DNA from: a virus
Reading direction: 5' to 3' (one strand)
DNA length: 38,635 nt
Virus record (IMG/VR): IMGVR_UViG_3300024231_000024
Location: 1-38,635 of that record
This document shows, piece by piece, positions 8,275 to 16,730 of the stretch (positions within the stretch are counted from its first letter, which is position 1; every line of letters begins with the position of its first letter). The notes beneath the pieces are model-generated. The model was not told the origin of the DNA. It ran no database searches and was given only the letters and a program-made list of their open reading frames with translations. Both the position numbers and the translations under genes were made by a program.

Positions 8275-8802
8275 TTGGCGTGTGATATATCAAGAGGTAG
8301 ATTAGAACCTTGTAAAGACAAAGTAGGTGGTATTAACAAAGTGTATTTTGTAAACAATGGTGATTTAGGTGATGTTACGTATGACGCAACAGATACCGAT
8401 GCAATTGCTACTGTTACAGGAACACCATCTGCTTACGAATTTGAAGTAAGAGGTGCATCTTCTTACACAGAAACACCTACATCAAGTAGAGAAAACGGAA
8501 CAACATACTTTGAACAAGTATTAGAGTTACAATTACCACAATTAAGTAAAGAAGACCACCAGACAATTAAGATGTTGTCTTATGGACATCCTCACGTTAT
8601 CATTGAAGACAATAACGGAAACTTGCTTTTAGCAGGATTAGAGTACGGAATGGACGTTACAGGAGGCTCTATTGCTACTGGTAGTGGTATGGGAGAATTT
8701 AACGGATACACTTTAACGTTTACAGGAATGGAAAAAATACCTGCTAACTTCTTAGCAGACACATTAGCAGCAGTTGGTTTTACTGTTGTGCCTGGTGCAT
8801 AA
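8275..8802 (+). CDS. Major tail tube protein
   Basis: 175 residues beginning MACDISRGRLEPCKDKVGG, the characteristic N-terminus of tail-tube proteins in Bacteroidetes phages. The start codon is TTG: the only stop-free codons upstream are AAC, ATA, AAT and ATT, and the TTG places the conserved ACDI motif directly at the N-terminus. The beta-rich body ends in a Gly-rich strand region (GGSIATGSGMGEFNGYTLTF). It should polymerise around the tape measure. It lies after the capsid terminator and before an independent terminator, so it may be transcribed as its own unit. Confidence 0.8.
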   Translation: MACDISRGRLEPCKDKVGGINKVYFVNNGDLGDVTYDATDTDAIATVTGTPSAYEFEVRGASSYTETPTSSRENGTTYFEQVLELQLPQLSKEDHQTIKMLSYGHPHVIIEDNNGNLLLAGLEYGMDVTGGSIATGSGMGEFNGYTLTFTGMEKIPANFLADTLAAVGFTVVPGA

Positions 8803-8828
8803 AGATTTCTTTTACTTCCAATTTGATT

Positions 8829-8863
8829 AGCCCTTGTATTGATTTACAGGGGTTTTTCTTTTT
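8829..8863 (+). terminator. Rho-independent terminator after tail tube
   Basis: Stem AGCCCTTGTA / TACAGGGGTT (10 pairs, two G-U) with a 7-nt loop, followed by TTTCTTTTT. Confidence 0.85.
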
Positions 8864-8915
8864 AAGACGAACTAAAAAATTTATATTTCGTTATATCATT
8901 AGATAGTTTAAAAAA

Positions 8916-9347
8916 ATGAAAATAGTACAACCTATTACATCTGAACAAGAAATACTTATTATTCCAAGAGAAGGTTTAGACCTTTCTAATTTGGACTTTG
9001 AGAGAAGGGTTAAAAGTGAGAATGGAACTGTAGAAAGTTCTTCTTGTGCTTCACCTATTCTTGCAGTTTATAATGATGTTACTATGGTTATAAGAAAAGA
9101 TGGACAAAATATAACTGAAACTCTAAATAACTTAAATGTAACTGAAGTAAGTAACTACTTTAAAGTTCCATTTTCATCTACAATATTAGAGGAAGGTTTT
9201 GGGTATTCTATAACATTAACTAAAGGTGGTAGTTTATTTTATAGAGATAAACTTTATGTTACATCTCAAACAGACTTTACAACAAAACATAAGCAATCTC
9301 AAAACAAATATACAGAGGTTGTAGACGATAATACTTACGTGATATAA
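8916..9347 (+). CDS. Virion-region protein carrying an RV-x-G-x-VES-x2-C motif
   Basis: 143 residues. Residues ~30-45 contain 'RRVKSENGTVESSSC', the same motif that occurs twice in the 94-residue protein at 12311. The rest is beta-rich, with 'FKVPFSSTILEEGFGYSITL'. It is the first gene after the tail-tube terminator and lies just upstream of the portal. No family name can be given with confidence; a minor structural protein is likely from position. Confidence 0.6.
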   Translation: MKIVQPITSEQEILIIPREGLDLSNLDFERRVKSENGTVESSSCASPILAVYNDVTMVIRKDGQNITETLNNLNVTEVSNYFKVPFSSTILEEGFGYSITLTKGGSLFYRDKLYVTSQTDFTTKHKQSQNKYTEVVDDNTYVI

Positions 9348-9348
9348 T

Positions 9349-11094
9349 ATGAGCGATAAAAAAGAGTTTAAAAACAATGTTAGATTTTTAAGTCTATCAT
9401 CTTATCAGACACCAGTAATTAAAGAAGAATATAACGATGATTATGTTTGCTTTGGTGAAGATAATGATTACTTTGATAGAGTGTGTGATTTATACCTAAA
9501 CAGTCCTACTAATGCTACCTGTATTAATGGTATATCTGATATGATTTTTGGTAAAGGGTTAGAATCTTTAAATTCTGATGACTTTCCAGAACAATATGTA
9601 AAGATGAAGTCCTTACTTAAACCTGCTGAAATTAAGAAGCTAATTAAGGATTATTACTTATTAGGTCAAGGTGCTTTACAGATAACATACAATACAGGTA
9701 AAACTAAGATACTAAAAGTTTCTCACTTTCCAATGGAAACATTAAGAGCAAACAAAGCACAAGAAGGCATTATAAAAAAATGGCACTATCATCCTAATTG
9801 GAGTAATAAAAAGAAAGGAGACAAAACAAAACTAATACCTTCATTTGGGTTTGGTAGTGCTAAAGAATTAAATGAATTATATATATTCAAACCTTACAAA
9901 CCTAAATTCTATTACTATGCACCTACAGAGTATCACTCTTGTTTACAGTATGCTGAATTAGAAGGAGAGGTTAGTGAATATCATATTAGCAATATACAGA
10001 ATGGTTTAGCACCAAGTTTATTTATCAACTTTAATAATGGTGTACCAGATGACCAAACTCAACAGTTAATAGAGAATAAGATTAACGATAAGTTTAGTGG
10101 TACATCTAATAGTGGTAAAGCTATGATTGCTTTTAATGATGATAAAGAAAGTCAAGCTACTATAGAGCCTATACATTTACCAGATGCACACGCACAATAT
10201 CAATTCTTATCTGATGAAGCAAGAGAGAAGATAATGTTAGGTCATAAGATTGTATCACCTATATTATTAGGTATTAAAGATAATACAGGTTTTGGTAACA
10301 ATGCAGAAGAATTAAGAACAGCATCTGTATTAATGGATAAGGTAGTTATAAGACCAAGACAAGATGAAATCCTTAACGGACTTAAAGAGATATTATCTTT
10401 CAACAATATTCATCAAGATTTATACTTTATAACATTACAACCTATAGAGTTTACTGCATCTGAAAATATAGCTACAAATATACGTAGAGAAGAAGAAACA
10501 GGAGAGAAATTATCATCTGATAAAGAACAGGAAGATTTCTCTGATGAAGAAGGTGAAAACTTAATAGACCAATTAGAAGGCTTAGGAGAGGTTTTAAGCG
10601 ATGATTGGGAGATGGTCTATAGTGAAGTATACAAAGACGAGAAAGAAGAGCTAAAAATGGCTGAAATCAAGTATAAAGATGGTAAGAGTAAAGAAGATAA
10701 TGAAGTCTATAAAATTCGCTATGCTTATATGCCTGTACGTAACAGCAGTAAGAGTAGGAGTTTTTGTACAAAAATGGAAGGGTTAACAGCTAATAAAGTT
10801 GTGTTTAGAAAAGAGGATATTAATATGATGTCTTTTAGAGGTGTAAACAAAGAGTTAGGTCATAAAGGAAGAAACTATAGTTTACTAAAGTTTAAAGGTG
10901 GTAAGAACTGTCATCATTATTGGGAATTACAAGTGTATAGAAAAAAGAGTGGTAGAAAGGTTAATGCTGATGATGCTTACGAGAAAGGATTAAGCGAACC
11001 AAACAACCCTAATGAGATGCCAATACGACCAATAGATATGCCGAACAGAGGTGGTTTATTAAGTAGAATATTTAAAAGTAATAAGAATGAGTAA
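9349..11094 (+). CDS. Portal protein with a C-terminal extra domain
   Basis: 581 residues. The N-terminal two thirds have portal features: 'FGEDNDYFDRVCDLYLNSPTN', 'KSLLKPAEIKKLIKDYYLLG', and the helix-rich clip/stem region 'LLGIKDNTGFGNNAEELRTAS'. After an acidic linker (~residues 385-430) comes a second domain with 'SSKSRSFCTKM', 'LGHKGRNYSLLKFKGGKNC' and HHYWELQVYRKK, a Cys/His-containing module found on portal or protease proteins in Bacteroidetes phages. The portal forms the ring for DNA entry and tail attachment. The GIY-YIG gene overlaps its last 8 bp. Confidence 0.8.
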   Translation: MSDKKEFKNNVRFLSLSSYQTPVIKEEYNDDYVCFGEDNDYFDRVCDLYLNSPTNATCINGISDMIFGKGLESLNSDDFPEQYVKMKSLLKPAEIKKLIKDYYLLGQGALQITYNTGKTKILKVSHFPMETLRANKAQEGIIKKWHYHPNWSNKKKGDKTKLIPSFGFGSAKELNELYIFKPYKPKFYYYAPTEYHSCLQYAELEGEVSEYHISNIQNGLAPSLFINFNNGVPDDQTQQLIENKINDKFSGTSNSGKAMIAFNDDKESQATIEPIHLPDAHAQYQFLSDEAREKIMLGHKIVSPILLGIKDNTGFGNNAEELRTASVLMDKVVIRPRQDEILNGLKEILSFNNIHQDLYFITLQPIEFTASENIATNIRREEETGEKLSSDKEQEDFSDEEGENLIDQLEGLGEVLSDDWEMVYSEVYKDEKEELKMAEIKYKDGKSKEDNEVYKIRYAYMPVRNSSKSRSFCTKMEGLTANKVVFRKEDINMMSFRGVNKELGHKGRNYSLLKFKGGKNCHHYWELQVYRKKSGRKVNADDAYEKGLSEPNNPNEMPIRPIDMPNRGGLLSRIFKSNKNE

Positions 11095-11698
11095 GGTTGT
11101 GTATTTACATAGAAGAAAAGACGATAACTCTATATTTTATGTTGGGATGGGAGATTTGAAAAGGGCTTATTGTAAAAAAAGTAGAAGTGCTGAATGGATT
11201 GAAGAAGTAGAAAAAGGATATGTTGTTGATATATTTAAAAGTGGATTAAGTAAGAAAGAAGCCTTTGAATTAGAGAAGTCTTTGATATCAGAAATAGGTT
11301 TGAGTAACTTAGTAAATAAAACCGTAGGAGGAGAAGGTGGTGGTGTTCACTACAACAATAAAGAAGTTTATCAGTATAGTTTAAATGGTGATTTTATTAA
11401 AAAATATTCAAGTATCTCTAAGGCAAGTGCCTTGACAGGTATTCATCGTCAAAACATCTCTAAATGCCTTAAAAAGAAACGAGAGTATGCAGGAGGATAT
11501 ATATGGTCTTTAAGTAAGGAATATGTAAATTCAAAACAACAAAAGATAGATAGAAATAAAGTTATATTGAATGAGTCTAATGGAGTTTTTTATGAAAATC
11601 TAAGCGACTATTGTGATTTATATAATATAAATAGAACCACTGTGTGGAGGTGGCTTTCAGGAAAAAGAGAAAATAAAACAAATCTTAAATACGTTTAA
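11087..11698 (+). CDS. GIY-YIG homing endonuclease
   Basis: 203 residues. The N-terminal ~90 residues are a GIY-YIG-type nuclease: 'VVYLHRRKDDNSIFYVGMG' in place of the GIY...YIG strands, the R of 'LKRAYC', the catalytic-type Glu in 'EAFELEKSLISEIG', and the closing 'NLVNKTVGGEGG'. Two NUMOD-type DNA-binding repeats follow: 'VYQYSLNGDFIKKYSSISKA' with GIHRQNISKCL, and 'YENLSDYCDLYNINRTTVWR'. It is wedged between portal and head-tail adaptor, overlapping the portal stop, which is typical of a selfish insertion in a late operon. Confidence 0.8.
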   Translation: MSKVVYLHRRKDDNSIFYVGMGDLKRAYCKKSRSAEWIEEVEKGYVVDIFKSGLSKKEAFELEKSLISEIGLSNLVNKTVGGEGGGVHYNNKEVYQYSLNGDFIKKYSSISKASALTGIHRQNISKCLKKKREYAGGYIWSLSKEYVNSKQQKIDRNKVILNESNGVFYENLSDYCDLYNINRTTVWRWLSGKRENKTNLKYV

Positions 11699-11700
11699 AT

Positions 11701-12213
11701 ATGAAAGCACTTTTTATATCGGTTGCTGACCTAAAAAAGAAATCTATTATTAATGGTAATGTAGATAGTGACAAGATTATTCATTTTATTGAGATAGCAC
11801 AAGACATTTACATACATCAGTATTTAGGTACATCTTTATATGATAAGTTACAATCATTAATTATATCAGACACTTTAGATGATGTAGGTAATGCTAATTA
11901 CAAGATATTAAGAGATAATTATATTAAACCTTGTATGATTTGGTTTACACATATAGAGTACTTACCAGAATCTTTATTTACTATAGATAATAGTGGATTA
12001 ACAAGACAAAGAGGAGAGAATGAAGATGCTATAGACTTTTCAGAGGTTGATAGGTTAGTAGATAAAGCAAGAGCAAGAGCAGACTTCTACACACAGAGAA
12101 TGGTAGATTACTTATGTAATAACTCTAACTTGTTTCCAGAATACTTAAACAACTCAAATGAGGATTTAAGACCTAACAGAGATAATAATAATTTTTCAAG
12201 TATAGTAATATAA
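11701..12213 (+). CDS. Head-tail adaptor/connector protein
   Basis: 170 residues of mostly helical sequence: 'DSDKIIHFIEIAQDIYIHQY', 'LGTSLYDKLQSLI', 'NYKILRDNYIKPCMIWFTHI' and a Tyr/Asn-rich C-terminus. This is the pattern of DUF6712/gp6-like connector proteins, which sit under the portal ring and close the head. Apart from the homing endonuclease it follows the portal directly, which agrees with that role. Confidence 0.7.
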   Translation: MKALFISVADLKKKSIINGNVDSDKIIHFIEIAQDIYIHQYLGTSLYDKLQSLIISDTLDDVGNANYKILRDNYIKPCMIWFTHIEYLPESLFTIDNSGLTRQRGENEDAIDFSEVDRLVDKARARADFYTQRMVDYLCNNSNLFPEYLNNSNEDLRPNRDNNNFSSIVI

Positions 12214-12329
12214 TGGAAAAGAAAAGGGATAGAAAGAAGGTTGGAAGTTATAAAGTAAAGGATAAGAACCTAATAAACTTAAATAAATTCTATAAAGAAA
12301 AAATTAAAGAATGGCAACAAACACAATAA
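12213..12329 (+). CDS. Small basic protein
   Basis: 38 residues; its ATG shares the last base of the adaptor stop and its end overlaps the next gene by 19 bp. The sequence is strongly basic (MEKKRDRKKVGSYKVKDKN...), without recognised family. Short basic proteins in packed head-tail clusters are common; function unknown. Confidence 0.55.
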   Translation: MEKKRDRKKVGSYKVKDKNLINLNKFYKEKIKEWQQTQ

Positions 12330-12595
12330 ACTGGGGTAAAATATATGAATCTTCTTGGTGGGGAATAGGTGTATCAACAAATACGATAAGTTGGGGAAGT
12401 ATTTATAGAGATTTTTCTTCTAACATATCTTTTTTAGCAGAAAAGTACACAACAAGAGTTGAAGCAGATGGTGGTGTAGTAGAAAGTATAAATTGTGTAT
12501 CAGATAAGATATCACCAAGTTCAAATTGGAATTACTATTTTAGAGTAACAGAAGATAATGGAATAGTAGAAAGTATAAATTGTATAAACGTATAA
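12311..12595 (+). CDS. Repeat protein of two tandem duplications
   Basis: 94 residues made of two pairs of repeats. The N-terminal pair is TNTINWGKIY and TNTISWGSIY, 24 residues apart. The C-terminal pair is TTRVEADGGVVESINC and FRVTEDNGIVESINC, 36 residues apart. The VESINC motif also occurs as VESSSC in the protein at 8916. It lies just upstream of the lectin-like gene. No enzymatic motif is present; a small virion or tail accessory protein is the best guess. Confidence 0.6.
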   Translation: MATNTINWGKIYESSWWGIGVSTNTISWGSIYRDFSSNISFLAEKYTTRVEADGGVVESINCVSDKISPSSNWNYYFRVTEDNGIVESINCINV

Positions 12596-12613
12596 AAATA
12601 AAAAAAGTAAATT

Positions 12614-13825
12614 ATGTCAAAAATACCAACAATAGCAATGATACCAAGTGGCTATAAAGCAAACAAACTTTATAGTGTATTACCAACTAATGGTGATGGT
12701 GATTTAACAACATCAAGAGCAAGTACAGCCACAAGAGTAAATAAGAATGGTTTAATTGAAGCAGTGGCAACAGGTGTACCAAGATTAGATTATACTAATG
12801 GTGGATGTCCGAGTTTATTAGTAGAACCACAAAGTACGAATTTAGTAACGTATTCAGAAGATTTTAGTGATGCGAGTTGGGCTAAAACAAATGCAACGAT
12901 TACAAGTAATTCAATTTTAAGTCCAAAAGGAGATTTAACTGCTGATTTATTAAAAGGTGATGGTGTTGGTGCTTTTCCAAGAGTACAGGATAGTGTTAGT
13001 TCGAGTGGTGTAGTTACTTATAGTTTTTTTGCTAAAAAAGAAGCATCAGATGAAATTACGCTATTTGTATCAGGTACAGGAATTGGTGGCAGTACTACTT
13101 CGGCTTATACTTATACTTTTTCAACTGATAGTTTTGCAAAAGTAAGTGGAGGAGATGCTGATGTTTTTTCTTCAAAATCCTTTAATGATGGGTGGGTAAG
13201 ATTGCAAATAACATTTACTACTACTACTATTACAGACGTAAGAATTTACCCACAATATAACAACACATCAACTGATGGGGTTTACATTTGGGGCGCGCAA
13301 GTAGAAGAACAATCATACGCAACAAGCTACATACCTACAAGTGGTGCAACTGCAACAAGAGTAGCAGAAACATTAAGTAAAAGTGGTTTAAGTAATTATA
13401 TTAATAGTAGTGAGGGCGTTTTGTATGCAGAGATAAGTGCTTTAGCTGATGATGAAACAAAAAGGTATATTTCATTAACAAATGGGGGGGTATCTGAAAG
13501 AATAACTATTGGTTATGAAACATCGAGTAATACATTGATAGGATATGTGATAAATTCGGGGGTTTTTTCTGCACAATTTTTTGTAACATCAAGCAATATA
13601 GCTGATTTAAACAAGGTGGCTATTAAGTTTAAACAAAATGACTTTAGCTTATGGGTTAATGGTGTTGAAGTGGCAACAGATAATTCGGGAGATGTACCAG
13701 TAGGTTTAAGTGCGATAGACTTTAGCAGAGGTAGTAATACAGATAATTTCTACGGAAAACTAAAAGACATAAGAGTGTACAACGAAGCCTTAAGTGATAG
13801 TGAATTACAAACTTTAACTTCTTAA
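12614..13825 (+). CDS. Putative receptor-binding/tail appendage protein, lectin-like
   Basis: 403 residues. The N-terminus has 'TTSRASTATRVNKNGLIEAV', 'GVPRLDYTNGGCPSLLVEPQ' and 'STNLVTYSEDFSDASW', a module I know from appendage proteins of flavobacterial phages. It is followed by a carbohydrate-binding-like beta sandwich (~75-230). The C-terminal ~150 residues resemble a LamG/concanavalin-type sandwich ending 'GKLKDIRVYNEALSDSELQ', a classic LamG closing motif. These folds bind surface glycans, so this is the main host-range candidate. A run of seven G at 13484-13490, unusual in such AT-rich DNA, lies inside the C-terminal domain. Confidence 0.65.
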   Translation: MSKIPTIAMIPSGYKANKLYSVLPTNGDGDLTTSRASTATRVNKNGLIEAVATGVPRLDYTNGGCPSLLVEPQSTNLVTYSEDFSDASWAKTNATITSNSILSPKGDLTADLLKGDGVGAFPRVQDSVSSSGVVTYSFFAKKEASDEITLFVSGTGIGGSTTSAYTYTFSTDSFAKVSGGDADVFSSKSFNDGWVRLQITFTTTTITDVRIYPQYNNTSTDGVYIWGAQVEEQSYATSYIPTSGATATRVAETLSKSGLSNYINSSEGVLYAEISALADDETKRYISLTNGGVSERITIGYETSSNTLIGYVINSGVFSAQFFVTSSNIADLNKVAIKFKQNDFSLWVNGVEVATDNSGDVPVGLSAIDFSRGSNTDNFYGKLKDIRVYNEALSDSELQTLTS

Positions 13826-13836
13826 AAAATATAATT

Positions 13837-14172
13837 ATGATAAAAATAGGTAAATACGAATTTGATTCAAAAGAACAAGTAGAAACTAAAGTAAAAGCAT
13901 TAGGAGTAGAAACTGATGAAAATGGAAACGAATATCCAACACATAAACATACTATTGTGCATTTAGGTCATATAGTAGAACAACAAGGTCAATATGATGA
14001 AGATGGTAATGAAACAGTTGCACCTGTATTATCTTCTAAATATCACGTTGATGCTTTATGGAAAGGTATTGATGACCACCCTTATGGTTGGAAGTCTTAT
14101 GCAGTTGATATAAGTGGAAATGGAGTACATTCATTTTTAGGTTTAAACTATGATTCATATAAAATAAGTTAA
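13837..14172 (+). CDS. Conserved phage protein, function unknown
   Basis: 111 residues starting MIKIGKYEFDSKEQVETKV. The middle is His/Asp-rich ('THKHTIVHLGHIV', 'KYHVDALWKGIDDHPYGWKSY'). The overall pattern, including the repeated 'DENGNEYP' / 'DEDGNETV', looks like the small proteins that follow tail appendage genes in flavobacterial phages, possibly an appendage chaperone. It ends in an overlap with the membrane protein gene at 14172. No function can be assigned from sequence. Confidence 0.55.
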   Translation: MIKIGKYEFDSKEQVETKVKALGVETDENGNEYPTHKHTIVHLGHIVEQQGQYDEDGNETVAPVLSSKYHVDALWKGIDDHPYGWKSYAVDISGNGVHSFLGLNYDSYKIS

Positions 14173-14432
14173 TGTTAGAACTAATAAAGAAAATATTAAC
14201 ACACCAAGACAGAATAGGTAGAGATAAGTTAGCACATTTTTATAGTGGTACATTAGGCTTTGCTTTATTCTGTATATTAATAAATCCTATTTGGGCATCA
14301 GTTATTGTAGTGGGTGCAGGTGTATTTAAAGAAATATATGATATAAGTACAGGTAAAGGAAAAGGAGAAGTTTTAGATGGTTTCTTTACTTCTCTACCTG
14401 TTATATTGTATTGGTTAGTAGTAATCTTCTAA
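14172..14432 (+). CDS. YfiM/DUF2279-like small membrane protein
   Basis: 86 residues with 'RDKLAHFYSGTLGFALFCIL', a second span 'NPIWASVIVVGAGVFKEIYD' and a third hydrophobic end 'FTSLPVILYWLVVIF'. The D-K-x-x-H-F...G...KE-x-x-D signature matches the YfiM-like (DUF2279) group that often accompanies phage lysis genes. It opens the lysis cassette here; a helper or holin-like role is inferred. Confidence 0.6.
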   Translation: MLELIKKILTHQDRIGRDKLAHFYSGTLGFALFCILINPIWASVIVVGAGVFKEIYDISTGKGKGEVLDGFFTSLPVILYWLVVIF

Positions 14433-14460
14433 AATAAAGCACACAAAGTGCTGATGAGGT

Positions 14461-15099
14461 ATGAATAAGTATAGGTTGTTGTTAGATGCACTTAATAAGA
14501 CAAAATGGTGGGTATTATTATTAATATTTAACATATACATAATAAATAGTTTTAAAACAGAAATAAAGTATCTTATCAACTATAAAATACTTAACAAAGA
14601 TGTAATCATAGAAAGATTAGATTCTGATGTTTTAATAGAGAATGCTTTATATGACTTAATGGAATCAACAAATGCAGATAGAGCCTATGTGTTTAGATTT
14701 CATAATGGTGTAAACTATTACAATGGAGAACATAAATCTAAAATGAGTTGTGATTTTGAAGTAACAAGAGCAGGAATAAGTAGTGAAGCACAAAGATTAC
14801 AAGATGTTCCTGTTGGTTTATACGCTAATTGGATTAAAGATGTTGTTAATTACAAAATGATACATCCTGATGTTAATGAAATACAAGATGTTAGAACAAG
14901 GTTAGAGTTACAGAGACAAGGAATTAATGCTATTGGAGTAGTACCATATTATAGAAAAGGTAAGATATTAGCTTTAATAGGAGTTGATTACGTTAGACCT
15001 TTAGATAGTATAAGGTATCAAAGGTATTTACAAGACCCAAAAGCAGCTTTAGAAAGATTTAAAGTAAGTGCAAACGAAATTGGAAATTTATTAAGATAA
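14461..15099 (+). CDS. Membrane-anchored GAF-like protein
   Basis: 212 residues. An N-terminal membrane segment (WWVLLLIFNIYIINSF, ~16-31) is followed by a domain with 'NADRAYVFRFHNGVNYYNG', 'KMSCDFEVTRAGIS' and 'GVVPYYRKGKILALIGVDY', the strand pattern of small GAF-like sensor domains. Similar membrane-tethered GAF proteins occur next to phage lysis genes, but their role is not established. A signal-sensing control of lysis timing would be speculation. Just downstream are a 25-residue membrane peptide and the endolysin. Confidence 0.55.
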   Translation: MNKYRLLLDALNKTKWWVLLLIFNIYIINSFKTEIKYLINYKILNKDVIIERLDSDVLIENALYDLMESTNADRAYVFRFHNGVNYYNGEHKSKMSCDFEVTRAGISSEAQRLQDVPVGLYANWIKDVVNYKMIHPDVNEIQDVRTRLELQRQGINAIGVVPYYRKGKILALIGVDYVRPLDSIRYQRYLQDPKAALERFKVSANEIGNLLR

Positions 15100-15114
15100 A
15101 AAAATTAAAAAGCT

Positions 15115-15192
15115 ATGGAACAAATATTTTTAGCATTAGCATTTATTATGATACCATTAATGATGCTTTGGCATAGTAGAAAAAAGAAGTAA
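15115..15192 (+). CDS. 25-residue membrane peptide
   Basis: MEQIFLALAFIMIPLMMLWH followed by SRKKK: one hydrophobic span with a positively charged end. It lies directly upstream of the endolysin. The topology fits a mini-holin or lysis accessory peptide; too short for family recognition. Confidence 0.45.
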   Translation: MEQIFLALAFIMIPLMMLWHSRKKK

Positions 15193-15209
15193 ATTATTAA
15201 AAAAAAGTT

Positions 15210-15542
15210 ATGACTCGTTATTTTAAAGAATTAGATAATTTAGATAAGATGGATAAAACCTTCTTATTAAGATTAGACGAAGCAAGAGAAAGAGCAGGTA
15301 TTCCATTTGTAATTAATTCAGCATATAGAACTCCTGAACATAATGCTAAAATAGGTGGTAAGCCTAATTCAAGCCATTTAAAAGGACTTGCAGTAGATAT
15401 TAGTGTTACTAATAGTAGACAACGTTTTATTGTCTTAAATGCTTTATTAGAGGTGGGATTTACAAGGATAGGTATTGCTGACACATTTCTGCACGTGGAT
15501 TTGGATAATGGAAAGAGTAAGGAAGTAATATGGACTTATTAA
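15210..15542 (+). CDS. Endolysin, M15 family peptidase
   Basis: 110 residues, a minimal zinc peptidase of the M15 (D-Ala-D-Ala carboxypeptidase/L-Ala-D-Glu endopeptidase) type that cuts peptidoglycan stem peptides. Key parts are visible: 'INSAYRTPEHN', the zinc motif 'SSHLKGLAVD' (His and Asp ligands) and the closing 'FLHVDLD' with the catalytic-region and zinc His. No signal peptide, so release needs the neighbouring holin. It lies in a cassette with membrane peptides on both sides and the 3TM holin-like gene. A degenerate paralogue sits at 23721. Confidence 0.85.
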   Translation: MTRYFKELDNLDKMDKTFLLRLDEARERAGIPFVINSAYRTPEHNAKIGGKPNSSHLKGLAVDISVTNSRQRFIVLNALLEVGFTRIGIADTFLHVDLDNGKSKEVIWTY

Positions 15543-15543
15543 A

Positions 15544-15633
15544 ATGGAAGGGTTAGTATTATTTATAGTGTATCTTGTAGCAGTTGCTGTTTATAATATT
15601 TATGAAAAGGTAAAGAATAGAAAAAACTGGTAA
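15544..15633 (+). CDS. 29-residue membrane peptide
   Basis: MEGLVLFIVYLVAVAVYNIY, then EKVKNRKNW: a single hydrophobic span with a basic C-terminus, two bases after the endolysin stop. Mirrors the 25-residue peptide on the other side of the endolysin. Likely lysis accessory. Confidence 0.45.
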   Translation: MEGLVLFIVYLVAVAVYNIYEKVKNRKNW

Positions 15634-15734
15634 ATTGAAATAATGCATATTATACACAAAAAGATATAAAATGATGGTAATAACCAACATTATATGCTAA
15701 ATAGTATAATAATGATAGCAAAAACAAACAAATT

Positions 15735-16220
15735 ATGAGTGATAATCCTAAATTAAGAAAGAACGGAGGCAAAGGGACTTTCTTCGGTAACCTATGGAGA
15801 AGTGTTGTAAAGAATAACATTCCTTTAGGTAAAACTATTGTTGATGCTATTGATAAGAAAGATGTTAGTCAGATATTTGAATCTATTAACAATGATAGTC
15901 AATTAACAGAAGAACAAAAAGAAATACTATTAGCTAACTTAAAGCAAGATGTTACTGAAATGGAAGAGGTAACAAAACGTTGGCAGTCTGATATGTTATC
16001 TGATAGCTGGTGGAGTAAGAATATAAGACCTTTAAGCCTTGCTTTTTTAACTTTAGCATTATTCCTTTACATTATATTAGATAGTGCAATAGAAGGCTTT
16101 AAAATAAACGAAGCGTGGATAGACTTACTATCTTCTTTATTGTTACTGGTCTACGGAGGCTATTATGGTGCAAGAGCAGTTGAAAAGGTTGTACACATCA
16201 GAAGTAATAAACAAAAATAG
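15735..16220 (+). CDS. Holin-like membrane protein (3TM/GTA-type)
   Basis: 161 residues. The N-terminal half is soluble and helical. Then comes the family signature 'KRWQSDMLSDSWWSKNIRPL', directly followed by two membrane segments (LAFLTLALFLYIILD and LLSSLLLLVYGGYYGARAV). That layout matches the '3TM holin for gene-transfer release' family (PF11351). It would form the membrane lesion that lets the endolysin reach the wall. It closes the lysis cassette and ends in a hairpin. Confidence 0.7.
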   Translation: MSDNPKLRKNGGKGTFFGNLWRSVVKNNIPLGKTIVDAIDKKDVSQIFESINNDSQLTEEQKEILLANLKQDVTEMEEVTKRWQSDMLSDSWWSKNIRPLSLAFLTLALFLYIILDSAIEGFKINEAWIDLLSSLLLLVYGGYYGARAVEKVVHIRSNKQK

Positions 16221-16239
16221 AGGTGCTGGAACACCTCTA
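16218..16239 (+). terminator. Hairpin at the end of the holin gene
   Basis: TAGAGGTG / CACCTCTA, 8-bp perfect stem with a 6-nt loop; the holin stop codon is the first three bases. There is no U-run, so it may stabilise the mRNA 3' end rather than terminate. The 100 bp that follow are AT-rich and hold no other clear element. Confidence 0.5.
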
Positions 16240-16334
16240 CTTAAATAATAATAAAATCAATTATATATGAAAAAAACAATCTCTATGCAAATATAAGTAT
16301 TATTTATTTAAGTAATGTTAAGAAAACGTTAAAT

Positions 16335-16730
16335 ATGAAGTCAGAAGAAATAAAACCAAATGATGGTAGAAGAAATAACAGTAGGAAGAAATCAATACCA
16401 TTAAGTAAAGTACCAGACAGAGAACGTAGTAATGTTCCTGCAAAGAATTATGCTAAGAAGAAAAGAACTAAGCAATACGCTAAGAAAGCATTAAAGAATG
16501 TATTTGGTAGTGAAGTAGAAGCATTTGAAGCACTTGCTAAGAAAGCTAAAGATACAGGTAATGTAAATGCTTATAAGATGTTATTTGACTATGCTTATGA
16601 TGATGAAAAAGATGTTAAGCCTGTTGCTAATAACGCACCTGTAATTAACTTCTTTGGGAGTAATAATCCAACATTAGAGGAAAAGACTATTGATGTAGAA
16701 CATAAAGAGGTAGATGATGAAAAGTCTTAG
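16335..16730 (+). CDS. terS: Terminase small subunit
   Basis: 131 residues. A very basic N-terminal half (RRNNSRKKS, KKKRTKQYAKKA) is followed by the helical block 'FGSEVEAFEALAKKAKDTGN' and 'MLFDYAYDD', then 'APVINFFGS'. This is the arrangement of small terminases in Bacteroidetes phages. It should recognise phage DNA for packaging. It overlaps the large subunit gene by 17 bp, which supports the assignment. Confidence 0.7.
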   Translation: MKSEEIKPNDGRRNNSRKKSIPLSKVPDRERSNVPAKNYAKKKRTKQYAKKALKNVFGSEVEAFEALAKKAKDTGNVNAYKMLFDYAYDDEKDVKPVANNAPVINFFGSNNPTLEEKTIDVEHKEVDDEKS

